Shown here: positions 10,649-24,906 of the stretch, piece after piece
How positions within the stretch are numbered: the first letter of the stretch is position 1
How the letters are laid out: the number at the start of each line of letters is the position of its first letter
Assembly: GCA_019843655.1 (NCBI GenBank)
Contig: JACDQD010000103.1
Span: forward strand, 1,550,001 to 1,614,000
Length of the DNA stretch: 64,000 bases
From: Lethocerus indicus
Taxonomy: Eukaryota > Arthropoda > Insecta > Hemiptera > Belostomatidae
Direction: 5' to 3'
Translations under genes and position numbers: made by a program
The notes under the pieces: model-generated
What the model saw: only the letters and a program-made list of their open reading frames with translations
Told to the model about the DNA's origin: nothing
The model's database searches: none

Positions 10649-13600
10649 GGTTACGTTTGTTGTAACCGCTACTATAAATTCTTGAGGCGTTCAATCCTCA
10701 CGATTCTAGGTTGTACGTTCCATGAAATTTAACTGTACACATACATAAAAATAAGGCCAATGTTGCGCCGGCCTAGTGTTGTAACATCTATAGCTCGGTT
10801 TACGATGCACGCAGGGCTATCGGGTACCTCTCCCGACGTCGTTTTATTGCTTTCAGGATTGCCTAATAGAAAATAAATGTAAGGGAATAAATAGATCGTA
10901 AAAACCTTTATTACCCGCAACTTCCTAAGCCTACCAACGTCAGGCGCACGGCCTGTCAACAAGTTGGATATTTCTCCTTTCGGAGTAAGTCCCCAGTTTG
11001 TGTTTTTCGAGGACTTATTTATGTCCGAAATTACCCACGTTTTTAATGATCGTTGTTTGTGGTTTAATTTCATATTTAAATTTTAACGTATTATTGAAGT
11101 AACCGATACGTATTCTTCTTCAATTGTAAGTATTTCTCCTTTGATATTTCTTGCACAACATCACCTCTAAAAGGACCATGCACCTGATCAATGAAAGCAT
11201 CCTACAAATTCAAACTTCATTCTTGCACGCAGTGGAAAAAGTCGTCAGCCTTAAAAGCGCTAAAATATTCCTTCCTCGCTCTTTTGCTTGACATTCATTT
11301 ACGTTTCACTTATTTTTAGTTCCACAAGTTCCACTTTCTTTATTTTATTCACATATAATTTCTATTTTTGTCATTGATTACAAAATCAAAGTCTTGTCTG
11401 CCTTGTGCGATGCGTGTAAGTTCAACTTACTTACGTCTGTTTCAGTCTCAGTTGGCAATTTGAAAACTTCCAACCGAATTAGACGGAGGGGGGAAGGGGG
11501 AAAGAAACGGAAGGTGGGAGACGCGCAAATTAAACGAAATCCGCGGTTTCTAAGCTGCGTTGTTTCGAACTCGTTACGGAACTAATTAGGCGGCGGTTCC
11601 GCCGCGTAACGGAGGATCGGGAGCGCGGACGGATCAGGAGAAGCGATTGCGAGGCCTCAGCCTCAATTAAGAGGATTATTTTCGCCCGCCGGCCCGCCGG
11701 AATGTCCCGTTTAAGCCCCTAACAATTTCAAAGTCCGCCGGCATGAATTATAAATCAGAGGGTGGACTCATGGTCTGCCGCCCCCGCCCCCATTAATAGC
11801 GCTGGCCGCTACTTTGCATTTCGGTTTTAACAATGTCGTAATCGTGATTTCTATAAATTAAACGACGTTTCTACATTAGCAGAGCTTCGCAGAAAAAATA
11901 ACGTCAACAAATAATTATGAACGAATGTCACCATTTGTTTTCATTCTACGTGGTTTCGAAAGATCATGTAGCAATAAAAAAGTAAAAAAGTAGTTTCAGA
12001 GTACTTAAGTATAGCCCTGGTCTAGCAAACCCGCTGGCATTAGCCGTGCCAATTGGACACCAGAGTACAGCGTTAAACAGCAACTAAGGCATTAAAAGTA
12101 CACTTCTCGTGCATTCGCAATACTCTTGCCCAGAAGGTGGTATTTGCGGTCTTCAAACGCTAAATAGAAACGATTAACGATCGCGCTTGGGTAAAAGCGT
12201 ATGAAAAGTCAAACAAAATTTAAGTTAGTAAGTATGTAGTTTAACTTTTGTGCTTGTGTACTTGCTCTCCTGTGTTTGTACGGCCCCATTAAGGCAGGGG
12301 ACAAAATATCCACAGTATATTTTGAGAAATATTCCAAAATGTTTCTTCCTTTAATTGCCATAATTAAACGGATGTTATACGTTTGAGAAGTATTTAGTCT
12401 GTTAATTTTTTAGAAAGTCGGTCGATATTGCTCTTTAATTTACTAATGGAATGGGCGAGAAGCCAAAACCGGTCTAGCATGGGCCAAAATCGTCGGGTGC
12501 AGATAAAACATTGGTTCATTGGTTAGAAGACGGCGTGTACAAAAACAGTAGTGAGCACCATGTGACCAATAAATGTTGTGGAATATCCCGGAATCTGGAA
12601 GGAAATACTGAATCACGATATGTAAAAATACGTGGCCACCGATAGAGCTAAACGTATGAAAGTGCCAGTCGGCGGGTAATTGCGCCGTGAATTAAGAGTA
12701 AAAGCAATTTTCTATTGAGATGTGTCGCGCTATCAATTACATTTAAAGAGGACATGCAGGCCTGTTGGCTCTTTTGAATGGAGCGCGTCTTATTCTTAAA
12801 GGCGTCGAGAGATATATTCGAGCCGGGCCTTGGTTGGTCAGCGTCCAAATATTTACTGAGACCGTTTTGAAGCGCCGGCCCACAGATTATTCAATTCGGC
12901 CGAACGCCGTTCAGATGATTTAGCGTCTCTTGGCGATACACCGCCCTCTTAATTTTTTTTTCCGCGTGTTTCCGTTTCGACGCCTAAAACGTTTCGCCCG
13001 GCCGCAAATATGCCGGGGCCGGTCACTTTTCGAAAAAATAGGAACGGGACGCTAAGAATGGGGGATCGATTCCTGGAATGGGTCCAGGAATTAAATGAAA
13101 TCTTACCTAAGGAATTTTTATAATTTTAAATACTTCGTGGGCCCCTTAGCTGGACCAATTTGGCTCCTTGGTCTGATTACTGTCCCATTTTACAGAGCGT
13201 TTTCCCCCCATTTGTTACAATGTCTTTTATGTTGTCAGTTGAATAATTTATTCCCATGTTAATGTATTTAAATACAATGTGGGTAGTTATTAAATCATCA
13301 TCGTCATTATGGTAGTACGTCAATACTCGACATTGTGCTATACTTTCCGTTTGAATAACTAACATTCTTAACATTAATATCATCTCGTGACATATCTTAG
13401 GCTAACTTCACCTATTCTTATTGAAGTTGCGGTGGAAGCAATACCACTAGTCTAAAGATATATTTTATACGTCAACATTTTTGTCAATATAGTGAACATA
13501 ATTGGAATATCAGTTAACACATTCTGGCAAGGTAAACGGCGAAAATATATCTATTCACCTATAGCTTGATTAATCATTTTCCGAATAAATCGATTCCAAT

Positions 13601-16600
13601 TTCAGCGGCTTAATCTGCTGCCGACATCGTCTAAGTTCCTTTGCCTTCCATCAAGAACCAAGAATCAAGTACTCTCCCGCCTCGGATACGGCAATACGGC
13701 TTTGTCCTTTAAAAGGAAGACAAATTGTTGGCCGGAGTGTATTTTCTCGGTGTCCGTGGACGGTTGTATCGGATTTCAGAGGTAATGGCTCGCTCAACCA
13801 TCACCCTCACCACCAACACCGCCGAGGCGTCGTGCGCCTCACGGTTTGGTGAAGTCCTGAAAGCTTCAGGAAACCACCTTTCCTCGTCGAAACTCTGCAG
13901 ACACGAGTAACCCGATCCCTGATGGAACGGTGTAAAAATGACCCCCACCCAGTCCTATCTACATACTGATTACGCTATTAGGCCTCCCCGGTGGTCTCAT
14001 TAGTGGCGCGTTGTTGAAAATGAAAACAGATGCCTCTATTCCGAAGTCGTGGAAAACTGACGAATACAGCCATTCGAAATTAATTGTCTCTTCAGTTTTT
14101 CTTTACTCTGACCAATTGTATTTCCACAGATGTGGAATATTAAAATTATTTCGGAGACCTTCATTTTGACCGGCCCCCGTGCCAGGCCCGTTTCAGATTT
14201 TCTGCCTCGTCATTGGTATTCAGTTACTGTACTGAGAGTAATGCGACTGGTGCTTAGCGCGTGCGTTTTCAGAGCTATTAATAGAGCCGCAGTCGGACCC
14301 CCATCGGTTGGCCACGCGCACGCATCAGTACTCCACTCCAAATAGTACTACCGAATAGTACGGTTGGTGAAAAATTTAAAACTGAAATAGGTATGTACTT
14401 TAATCTTTTCTTATTCGTAACAATTTGTTTGGACAATCCTTGTTGGCGTATTATGTCGCCATGTATTCATAAAATACAATTTCTTAGGGAGGGCTACCCA
14501 AGAGCCTTAGTATTTGAGAGGAGTGTTTTTCAATTTTTCAAGTAGATACTTAACTGGTCACTTACAGCGTGTACCCTTGGGGATGGTGACTGGAATATAT
14601 CTCGGAAAAAGTAATACAATGCCGGAAATATGTTGAACTTTCTTGTAATCGCTGGTCAGTGCGAAGCCGGGAGGAAAAACATGGCAGAAGATTGGTGAAT
14701 ATGTTTATAATCTGCACCACAATGTAAAGCATTGATCTGACTTAAAATGGGAATGGGCACCCTTTTCATTGGACAGCGCTTTGTGTGACCCCCCTTCTTC
14801 CGGCGGACGCACAGGTTATCTCCTCTTCGCCCGGTTGACGATAGGCTGGTCGCCGCTCGAACTGTCGGAGAAGTTGCTACTGCCAGAGGGGGATAGTCGA
14901 AGGGGAACAGAAACGGGGCCGGAATGCGCTGTGAGTTGGCCACGCTTGTTTAGTCTGGCCGCCTTATCTATCCCTTTCAGAACCTCTTACTGCGGAATCG
15001 GACGTGGCCCACACTTCCAACGCATTAATATTTCTGTGGAAGTAACCGTTCTCGGCACTGGAACGATGAATGAAAACGTGATGTATTACTTGTACGTTAT
15101 AAATTATACAGGATTGAATATCGTTAGATATTCTTCATTTAGAGCTTCTGCTCCTTACGCTAGTTTGGGCTTCAGGTCAGACAGTTTATATTACATATAT
15201 ATAGAAGGACTTTCTCTTAAGTCTAAATACACCGGAATATTTCTTCAAGATCAAAACTCTAACCTGATTAGTAATGGAATCTTATTTGTTGATGCAGATA
15301 ATTCTCTCGTTTATTGAGAATTTTAAATGGTAGAAGGGGGGGAGGGGAATTTTTTTGATGTCGGGAGATTACATTAAGGAACTGTCCCTTTCAAATAATA
15401 ATATTTACATTTATAATCACGAAGCGTTTGAGAAAAATTAAATTGCCTCATGAATGCAATCCCCGTCTTGTTAAATTGTTCTTTGAGAATTTTTTCTCTC
15501 AGCCTTCAAGAAAAGCGCTCCCTAATAAAGGAAAGCATGGCAGAAATATTTCCTTTCCTTCCGTCGGCTTCTCGCCACTTCCAAACGGGAATTTCCCCGA
15601 GGAAAAAATCGTGATCAGATTGTGATTAAACAGAATTATTTCTCTTCCTTCGCAGAGTCTGTCTCTTTGATAATTTTAATATTCATGATCGCCTATATGA
15701 ATAGAACAACATTTTGAGTAATGATTTATGGTAATCTGTTTTTTTCCTAATACACTAGCTGGACGAGAGCAGCTGTCAGAAATAAATTTTAAAATAAGAA
15801 AAAATAAACAAAAAAATTTATCTGTCACATGTTAATGTTTTTACTTCATTTCTAGAAAGATTTTTCCGGGCGCGTTGTACTGAGGGAGAACGGAATGCTA
15901 CGGCGGTTGGTAAGCTCGCCGAAATCAGAAATTCGGGTACAAATTTCTAGAATTCGTTTAACATTGCGAGGCTGTTCTTATATAAAAGATTGAAGTAACC
16001 GACGCTGTGGAAAATTGAGCATAGTTCCCGGAGTTTAACATAAAGGAGATTCCCCCCTATTGTATTATTCCCTTTTATTATTTCCATTTTCCCGGCGCTT
16101 CCCGGTCCCTTTTCCCTTCCCTTCACCTACCGTTTTACTTCCCCCTTCTTGATATACATAGCAGTCCCACGCAGTTCTACTCTGGATTCCACTATTGTAT
16201 AGGCTCCCGGCTTTAGTGCTTGGTCAATAGTTTAATGTGTAATATGTTAATATAATATATATTTGTTGACTTTTATTTTACGGTTAGTCATTGGCAAACA
16301 TTATTTTAATGAGCATGCTACGAAATGAGACGAACTCAGCAGGAGTAGATAGTGAAAGGGTAAACCCGACAGAGTTTGCCGGAATAATTCAAAATTCTTA
16401 CATTACTTGCTTATAATAATTCGAATTCGCCATTTCTCTTATGTAATCAACTTTTTCAGAGCTTATGTGCTCATTGTATTTGTTCAAAAAATTACTCCGA
16501 CGCATTCCCCAAACATCGTTCCAGGGCCTTGATGGAATTAAATATTTTACGCTATTTGAATTTTTTAAATTAGTTTTCATTTCCATGAAGAGTGTTGAAT

Positions 16601-17440
16601 TTGGTGACGACCATAAAACAGACTCGGAGAGACTAATTCCAATGTGCTATGAAAAGCAGGGAAATGTTGCTGGACATTCTTCCTTAGCCCACGGTCGCTC
16701 TGTGGGCGGGCGCTGTAAACAAACCGGCTCCAGTGATATACATCAATCCGACTCAATCACCAATGATTAATGAACAGCGGCGAATAGCACCCAAATGTTT
16801 CGTTCAAGTTGTAAATTTTCCCTGAGTTTCCTCAAACATTCGGACGCTGGAGATAGAACAGAAAACGCGGCTAGTCGGTCGGGTCAATAGAGTATTAACT
16901 GATCTATTATAATTGTCGAAAATAAATATATGCCATATATTTATCATATACCATATATATCTACTGAATGAGAACGAGGTTTGTAAAGGTTTTTAAACCT
17001 CCAAAGAAGGTGATTCTAGAAAGTTGTTTTGGATAGACTTATACCCACTTGGCGTGGAGTCCTACCCGGCCCACATCATCTCAAACCTTGTACTTTATTA
17101 TTTTACTTTAATAAAGAAAGAAAAACTAAGTAAACATAAGATTTATCAACGGGATTATTTTTTCCAAATTATTAGTTCGTAAACCTCTGAATTAAAATCA
17201 GAACGTCGCTCTCTTCCAGAGCTTGAGATTAATAGTAAGAAATATGAATTTTCCCTGTATGGTTTGGGAATAGCATGTGTAGCATGTAGTTTGCAGTAGG
17301 ATAAAATGGCAGCTGGAAATATATGGGAATTCAATATCATCAACGGCCTCCAGTAAACCGAGTTGATCTCCTTCGATGACCCGGCGAACAAAAATGTGTC
17401 CGTTTTACGAGTTCCGTCCATTTACAACCTGCGATAACCA

Positions 17441-17504
17441 GAGAGAGAGATAGAGAGAGTGAGGAAGGGGGTGAAAGAGAGCGGGAGGGGGGGAGAGAGA
17501 GATA
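17441..17504 (+). repeat. GA-rich purine tract
   Basis: Imperfect GA/GGA tract, almost all purine on the + strand, with a few T interruptions. GA-rich tracts can act as GAGA-factor sites in insects, but here a decayed microsatellite explains it equally well. Confidence 0.7.
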
Positions 17505-19149
17505 AGACCTAGAAATAAACTCCCGGAGCTTATGTCGGAAATAAATCTGGACCCAAAGGACCTAGCTGAGGGCGGCTCGCTTCCAGCTGGAACGCGGGAG
17601 CCTCCAGATCGTTATTATTTCGTTATTAATGTAGTGCGCAGTCAGGAAATTCTGCAGGGCTTTAGACGGTGTTATCAGTAAAGGCAGCGCTCTCATTAAA
17701 CGCATCTACAGTACATTTCCCGTAATTTAGCATTTCACAGTGCTGTATCATACATAGAGTACGTAGAAATTTATCGGTATTTTATCGTATTGGGTGATTA
17801 CGTTTACAGGAAGCTTGTTTAATGATTGTTTCTCTAAAATGTAGGTAATAAAAAATTGCCGTGTTCTGCGTTTCCCCCGGTGCATACATTCATGTGTACA
17901 TGTATAGTATGTACTTACTTTTACGTTCTCATTAAAAAGTTCAAAATCATAAACTCATCGTTTCGAAACCTCGAAATATATTTTAGAGACGAGTGTGCTT
18001 AATTATTTTTTTACGATCCCTAATGCCGGTATATATTTGCATGATAAACAGCGTCCTGAAGAGAAATAAAAGTCAAACGTGCCCGCCCGGTCCCAGTTAT
18101 GGGAAATATTCAACATAGAATTTTACTGTGGCCCCACTACGGGGCTAGGTCGCAGTTGATTGGAGAATTTATAGAAGTTCGGTACTGGGAGGTGGCCGGC
18201 GATTCGATTCGTTGAAACTTTCCAGCGCTGGATAAATCACATTCGAAAATTATTATCGATTTTGTTGTAGAGGGGCCCGGGAGGAGGAAGTTATGTCCTA
18301 TCATACATGAAACTTTGGTTTACTGCCATCCGTAACCCGGAAGGCATAAGTCTCTATTCTGCCTCCTCTCTTTATTGTTCAGTCTGGAATACTTTTTAGT
18401 ACAACCCAGTTACGATATTATAACACTTTATCACAACTTTGAAATAAATATAAAATTATTTCCTATGATTTAACTCTTCATCTTATTATTTGTTCTGATC
18501 CAAATATCTGCCTAAGCTGTGTTTTATGATGGACGATTGACCAATAAAAGTTATTGCTGATGTTTTCATTCGTATTTTATTCTTATAAAGCACTATGAAG
18601 GATAAACCTGACCATAGGTCAGGCAATAAGTTGTAGACGAGACTGAAGTCCTGCCGGCTTTGGACATTTTACAAGTTTTATCAGTTCGTGGGTACTATGC
18701 GAGATTACTGGAACTCTCGGTACTGTCTGTCAGTAATTGGATCCGGGCTTCGTGTGTGCGCGGGGACTGCCCGGTTCCAGTTGCGGTCCCGATGTCCTTG
18801 CTTTCTCCGCGTCGCTCTAATTGTTTGATTGCCTCTGTTTCTACTAATTAGTCCGGCCCCTAGCTGTCGGAAGGGGGGGGCTAACTGTCAGATTGCCCAC
18901 TCTGCCATTGTTACAGCCTTTACAGACTTAGCATCGCGGCCGCGACACGGTTTAAACATATAATTGTCCCCGATTCGCCAAATTAATTCCTTAGTGTTAT
19001 AAATAATCGAAGAATTTAGGCCACTTTTCCCTAATTTGAAGCTTTACATTTTTCGAACTGTTGCAGAATCTAAATTCTTCAATATTAGACAGTAAACGAC
19101 CTCTCAGTTTTCCGAGAACCAGTATTTTGAGCGGTTTTTACGAAAATAA

Positions 19150-19529
19150 ATTCCGACCCAACAGCAGATTCGCTATCTTGGGCTCCACCTGGACAAACGA
19201 CTCACGTGGAATCCCCACACCCGACTCAAAAGAATCTACTTAAACAGGCAATTTGGTCACTTAAGGCCATTACTAAAACGGACATCAAAATTGACCTTAA
19301 GTAACAAACAAATTTACAAGCGATACTTAAACCGACATGAACATACGGTATAGAGCTATGGGGTTCCATCAAGACATCCAACAACGCTCGCATCCAGAGA
19401 TTTCACTCAAAAGTCCTTCTTACCATCCTTAATGCTCCCCCCGGTATGTTTTCTAACCACACAATCCACCATGACCTCAACGTACCGACAGTCGACGAAG
19501 TCACAAAATCCCACACAAAAAGGTTATAA
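19150..19529 (+). mobile_element. Jockey-like non-LTR retrotransposon fragment (C-terminal part of ORF2), broken
   Basis: The frame from 19150 encodes QIRYLGLHLDKRLTWNPHTR. This is the conserved block after the reverse-transcriptase core of Jockey-clade LINEs, where YLG.HLD..LTW is diagnostic. It continues with LKRIYLNRQFGHLRPLL and LTLSNKQIYK. A single-base loss near 19321 shifts the frame. The next frame carries TYGIELWGS, a family hallmark, then NARIQRFHSKVL and HHDLNVPTVDEV, and stops at 19527-19529. An in-frame TGA sits where the family normally has Trp just before TYG. The endonuclease and most of the reverse transcriptase are absent, so this is a 5'-truncated dead copy. An A-rich stretch with a T run follows, but no clear poly(A) tail or target-site duplication was identified. 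Confidence 0.88.
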
Positions 19530-22500
19530 AAAAAATTTTTTTGTGTAATATTGTTGGAGGTAATAGTAAAATGAATCCAGATAATTTAGAGCTATTTGAA
19601 AATTCATTCCTAGCCAGTTTATAGTTTTCCCGCCGTGGTCATTAGCATACTGTCCCAACTGTATTTCTCAAGTGCACTGCTAAAGAAGCACCTGTGAGTA
19701 TACGTTTACTGTTTGCTACCCAAAAAATACAATAGAAATATTGCTGTTAATATATGTGCTAGGGCACCAATGGATTTTCGCAAGGGTTAAGTGCTGTAGT
19801 AGATAGGAAGGTTGAACCGAGAAAGTTCATAAGGTGATGCGATTTGGGTCGTAGCGACCGCCTGTCTGGCGCAAAGTTTACCAGTGAAGTTATTCCGGCT
19901 CTCTCACGTAAGATGGGAATATCTCGAGCAGATATCTATCTTGAAATTTCCCCCCTATCCCTAGTTCAATTCTCTTATAACTTACGCCCAAGTATATAAT
20001 ATTCGAACGACCTGTTGTCCTACTTCCGATGTATAGAGATTAGAGACAACCTTATTTTCACACTATCTAATTCCTGCGATGAAAAAAATAAATGTTTCAA
20101 AGTTTCTGTTTCATTCAATTATTTGTTTAACTTCAGCTTATATACGCAGTTGGCGAATGACAGGAAAAATTCAATTTTCTCTTCTGGTGACCCAATTCGT
20201 GCAGAAATGTAGGAAGGTCAAAATATCACACTATATGTGGATTCATAGGATGTTCAGCAAAATTATGAATTGTGATTTGAATTGATAAATAAAATCACTT
20301 ACAATTACAATCATATATTACAATTTTAAACAGTTAGTCCTCACAGTGGTTTATATTCTTGACAAACGTCTTTGTGCTGAATTCCCTCATTTGGATATTT
20401 TTTGTTTTTTGTTTAAATCGGTATTCTACCACCCGATTCAGGAGACTCTCATGACTTCCTTTTTGCCTACTCTGCGTTGGCAGAGAAGGAGTGTTTTTAC
20501 TTTTAGTGCCGATCGTAAATCTTGTATGCTTTCTCTGCACGTGGAGGGGACCATAGGCGAATGGAGACGAAAGGCATATGTCGGCTTTTATTGAAAGCAG
20601 TTCAAACAAGTAACGTTCAAAGTGTTACTGATATTCCCACGCGGTCCGTGTACCGAACAATTCTATCTAGTGTGCACACCTTGCGTATGAAGATTCTGAA
20701 CCAATTACTTAAATTAAACTTCGTTTCAAACAATTCAGATGATTCACTGTATACAAATTTTATTTCCAATTCTGAAAAATTATATCTAATGAGAGTTTGT
20801 ATTTTATTGAAAGAAATATTATTTTCATTTCACATATGAAATACAATAAACGTTAATTATGTGATAGCCTACGAGATTTTATATCACAGGCCAGAAATCT
20901 ACAAAGATTCAATTTTTGGCATATTCCAATTAAAATAATCTCAATTATAACTACCATAACCAAAGAGTAGAGTAAGGCCGAGGCTAAGGCTCCTTGTATA
21001 GGATATTCTACACCTTATAATGAGTCACCACGAAATGAGAACCTGGGAATAATCCACGGAATTTTAATAATTCTTCCTGAAAACATGTTTCAATTCAATC
21101 CAAGCCTATTCATGGTTGCCCATTATGCGGCTGACGACAGTTTCTGTCCAGCAGCGCAGTGACAGTTGCTAAATCGGCTTAGCGTGATGAATAGGACTAT
21201 ATCTCGAAATGTTACTGAGGATGGCGAAAAGCCGTAACTGATCTAGACAATTTATAGAATGACGATAAATAACATTTAAATATACAGTCCGTTATTGAAG
21301 TTGTAATGATGAACAGTTATTCTTCAAATTTGATTCATTTTATTTAAATTCATACTTCACCTGCATTGTATTGCTACCGTACGAAAGGGAATTTGAATGG
21401 ATAGACAACACAAGTAAACGCGGGGCAGAATAATTATCAGACGTTACTTAAAGTAGTTAGATAATGTATTTAAGCCAAATCGGGTGACCTCCTTTATTCC
21501 ATTGTCTTCGGAATATTCCCCGCGGTGGTGCAATTTTCCCTCTGTATTAGTCGGACTAGGCCTTCGGGCACTTGTTGGTGAATTCCGTTTGTTTATTTCA
21601 CCGCGGCCGCCCCCACCCGCCAAGCGGTTTTCAGCTCTTAATTGTAGACGGTTAATGATGTCAGGGCATTAACAAAAAAAAAACAGGGAAAAAACGCGGG
21701 AGCCGAGACCGGAACGGTAGGAAGGGTTATGCCGGCGCCTTTGTTTGTAAAGGGCTCGTGGGACCCTATTGTCTGTCTCCGGGAGAGCGGGAAGAAAAAA
21801 ATAACGCCCCAAAGGAAAAAAATGGAAGGGATAAAAGTGCCGCGAATGAAAGTCGGTACTCCCTTAACCCGATGCTGATTTTAGGGTGCCTCCCTGCCTC
21901 AACGCTAAGCGCCACTCGAATGGGAATGCGCCCGATCCCCATGAATTATTTATTCAGTGCTCCAATAACGCGGGCTAATGAATCCTATTCGCAAGACTTG
22001 GCTCCATTGCCAGCGTATAAAGATACTTGCAAAAAATTCTATATTTTTAAACTCACTATATTTCATGGTGGCGATGGGATTTCAATTAATACTGTGGAAC
22101 TTCATCTTATGAACTGAAATACTTTGGTCAAAACTCGAAATGGTCGGAACCCGAATATATTTTGCCTTTGTAAAGTCTAACCGCTCACTACTCGCTTTAA
22201 ATTCTTCACCACTGATACTTATATTCAGTGTTTTATTAAACAAATGACCACGTAACTGCCCATCCTTTTCAGAAATTACTAGCTAACACATCTACGGCTC
22301 ATTGTTCTTTATAATTGCGGAGACCGTCGATTTTCGGCAGGTGTGTCGGAACGAAGTCGGCAGCTTGCGTTCATATGTCGATGGGGCGGTTGTAACCCGA
22401 GAGAAAATTTTGTTCCAGTTAACCAGAGTGATTCGTATATATTTTCTGTTTTATAACGTTGATTATTACCTTTTACCATCTTTGATAGTACTCCAGAATA

Positions 22501-23664
22501 TCCGTTTTCGGATATGGATCTCGTATTTATGAGGTTACCCGGTATGCCAAGGTTTGGAACATTAAAATTTTCACCTATTCGTCCTTCCATGGTGGATCGG
22601 TTATTTCAATGGTAAATTTGAAATTTGTTTGGCAATAAGTGGGGCAGGAGTCATTCGAGCATGAAACAAGAAAATATTGCTTAATCACGAAATCCTTCAA
22701 GGCAATCGATAACTCCTTCATCGCTGAGTCGACCCGTGGGTTTAAATTTATGCAATTTCGGCACGCCGAATTTCATCTGACGCGTTCTGCAGAACTCAAA
22801 ATTCCGATTGCTTAACTCGTGTATTACTCATAAAGTAAAGAGCCCGACACGGGGTTAATAACTGGGGATTAAAAAGGACTTATACCGGGTTCGGCACGAT
22901 AAAAGCGGTAGCGGTCTGTCTGTGTGGCGTGTGCCCCCGCCGTTGAATAATTCATGACGGGCTGGCCGGGGGACGATGGTACGTGGCGGGGGGGGGGATG
23001 AGCGGAGCTCGTAAAAGAGACGATTTCCGCGTGTCCCAGGACACGCTTTAAAGCCGTAGGCGATACAGCTCAAATGTTTTCATAGCGACCCTAATATATT
23101 TTCATTACTGGCCGTATAGCAGCGATGTTCACCGAGCGGCTGCAATCTACTTTTCTCCAATATGTTGATTTTCAATCCATCCCATTTTCCCGTCCACTCA
23201 ATAATAAGCGAATCAATTTTTGAACGCCCTCAAGGTTCATATACGACCCAACTTACATTTCTATTGCTATTCAATGCCAAAATTTCAAATCAATTAATTA
23301 TAATATACACAACTATCTACACCAATGGGATCTAATTTCGAGGTCTGAACGATATCAAAATGTTGACGGGAGTGTTTCGTGTCGAAATAAAACTAATGTT
23401 TTAAATCTCATAGTACTTCGTCAAAACCGAAATTATACTGTCTTAAAAATCAATAATTTTGGATACAGCGCGGCAGGCAGCTTACGCTCTTATTCCGACC
23501 GGCTTCAGTACAGTGCCAAATCGATCGGGTGGTTCCGAAATAAGGAGTTCGGTTGATCCGCTTGGATTGTCCATGTGACGCACGGCGGCGCTGTCAGTGT
23601 GGAGAAAGGAAAGGGATTTAGTTCTAACAAGGAAGGAGCTCTCCCTCCCACCCTCCCCTCCTCA

Positions 23665-23670
<6 letters not shown>
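19530..23670. other. Non-coding stretch (putative globin intron)
   Basis: Starts with an A- then T-rich run that may be the degraded tail of the LINE fragment. GC-richer patches occur at 21480-21800 and 22850-23060, the latter with a G homopolymer near 22987. Several short open frames on both strands are unrecognised and lack codon or splice support. Confidence 0.45.

Positions 23671-23727
<57 letters not shown>
23671..23727. repeat. (CT)n microsatellite
   Basis: 57 bases of uninterrupted CT dinucleotide repeat. It makes artificial Ser-Leu open frames on the + strand and Arg-Glu ones on the - strand. A C/T-rich leader precedes it from about 23639. Confidence 0.97.
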
Positions 23728-23729
<2 letters not shown>

Positions 23730-24426
23730 GGACGGCATCTCTCCGCCTTCTAGCACTCTCCACAATGCCCGGAATTTCAGAGCGTTGCCCACAATGGCCG
23801 CACCCTTACACTCAGACAATGCCAAGCCCCACCCCCGCCGTACTTGCTGACAAGGTGAAGGATTCCACCCCCATCTCAAGTCTCGCGACTGGTTCATCCT
23901 TCCCAGAATTTTGAGGAGTATCTTACGCGGACATCGATCTGTTTGGCGGTGGTGGGCAATTAATACATCCTATGCCATTGCGTATTGCGTCTAAACTGTG
24001 TTGTTGAATTAGTGGAACACTTGAGCTTAGGTATTTATTCGATAAAAACTTGTATATATTATTTTTATTCATTATATGTGCATTTTACATTCTGGACTAG
24101 AAGTAGCTAATATCTTTCCGAAATTCATAATTACATTATTCTCGAGTTTCCTATTTTAAGCTTCATCGTGCTTAAATTTATATTTAGCGTTCTCATGCCA
24201 AATTCTTTAATTAATTAAGTCAAAACTGGGCACTGCTACTGCCTGTTCTGAATCGGTTAGGCACTCTTCACAATAAAAGTTCAATGGGATGTAATTTTTT
24301 CAGTGGAAATGAGAAAACAGGGTAATAATACCTGCCTGACGTAACATCAGAAAACGCAGTTGATTATAATTAGGGACTAAGGGATAAATACTTGGAGCGG
24401 GTAGTTTCAAAATTGAATTAAGGACG

Positions 24427-24546
24427 TCAAAGCCAAGAATGGCGGGAAATTCCGAATTGGGTTTGGCGAGTGGCGGCGTACTAATTAGCCGATAGTTGAA
24501 TTATTCTCGGGAGTTTCTGTTGCAAACCAATATTCGATTATATGCG
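24427..24546. repeat. Diverged 120-bp direct repeat, copy 1
   Basis: Matches 24907-25026 base for base with no gap at a constant 480-bp offset. By hand count 99 of 120 positions agree (about 82 percent). The longest identical run is TGCAAACCAA, plus a shared ATTCGATTA. Similarity fades upstream of about 24400 and ends sharply after 24546. Confidence 0.85.
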
Positions 24547-24906
24547 CTCCCTGGTCGACGAGAAAAGTTCTGTACTAGTTCCTTTTTTTCCCTCGACCCA
24601 TAAATTAGAGTCCAACTACAAATCATTGGATTAACTTTGAAATCTTTCATTTTTTCACACTTGAAATGTGAAAATCTAATAAAATTACGACATATCGATT
24701 GCTGAATATATTAACTTATATTTCTGTTCCATAAATTCCTTATTCGGTGTTCCATATTTTTATATAATAGTTTTCAATGCAATTCCATAAAAATAAGTTC
24801 AGTTATTGTCAATTCACGCACGTGTATAATATATTTATATTACACACCCACAGATATATAAATACATTCACTAGAAACGTGGAATTTCGCAATTGTGTCA
24901 CGATGG

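Larger units (their letters stand above)
6835..19149 (+). other. Putative first intron of the globin gene, proximal part
   Basis: Begins with the GTGAGA donor. No exon is recognisable. GC-richer patches occur near 8040-8290, 11580-11800, 12870-13040 and 14760-15000. A perfect palindrome lies at 10631-10648 and a TGACGTCA octamer at 10523-10530. A 549-base open frame at 14769-15317 starts at TTG and is not recognised. Overlapping open frames on the minus strand at 7356-7700 may be a decayed repeat but match nothing I know. Confidence 0.45.

Noticed and set aside
14769..15317. Longest open frame in the window (182 codons)
   Set aside because: It starts at TTG, has no ATG before about codon 99, changes composition from GC-rich to AT-rich halfway, and resembles no family I know. 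Chance is more likely.
23505..23914. Overlapping open frames on both strands around the CT repeat
   Set aside because: Low-complexity Ser-Leu and Arg-Glu translations of a dinucleotide repeat; not genes.
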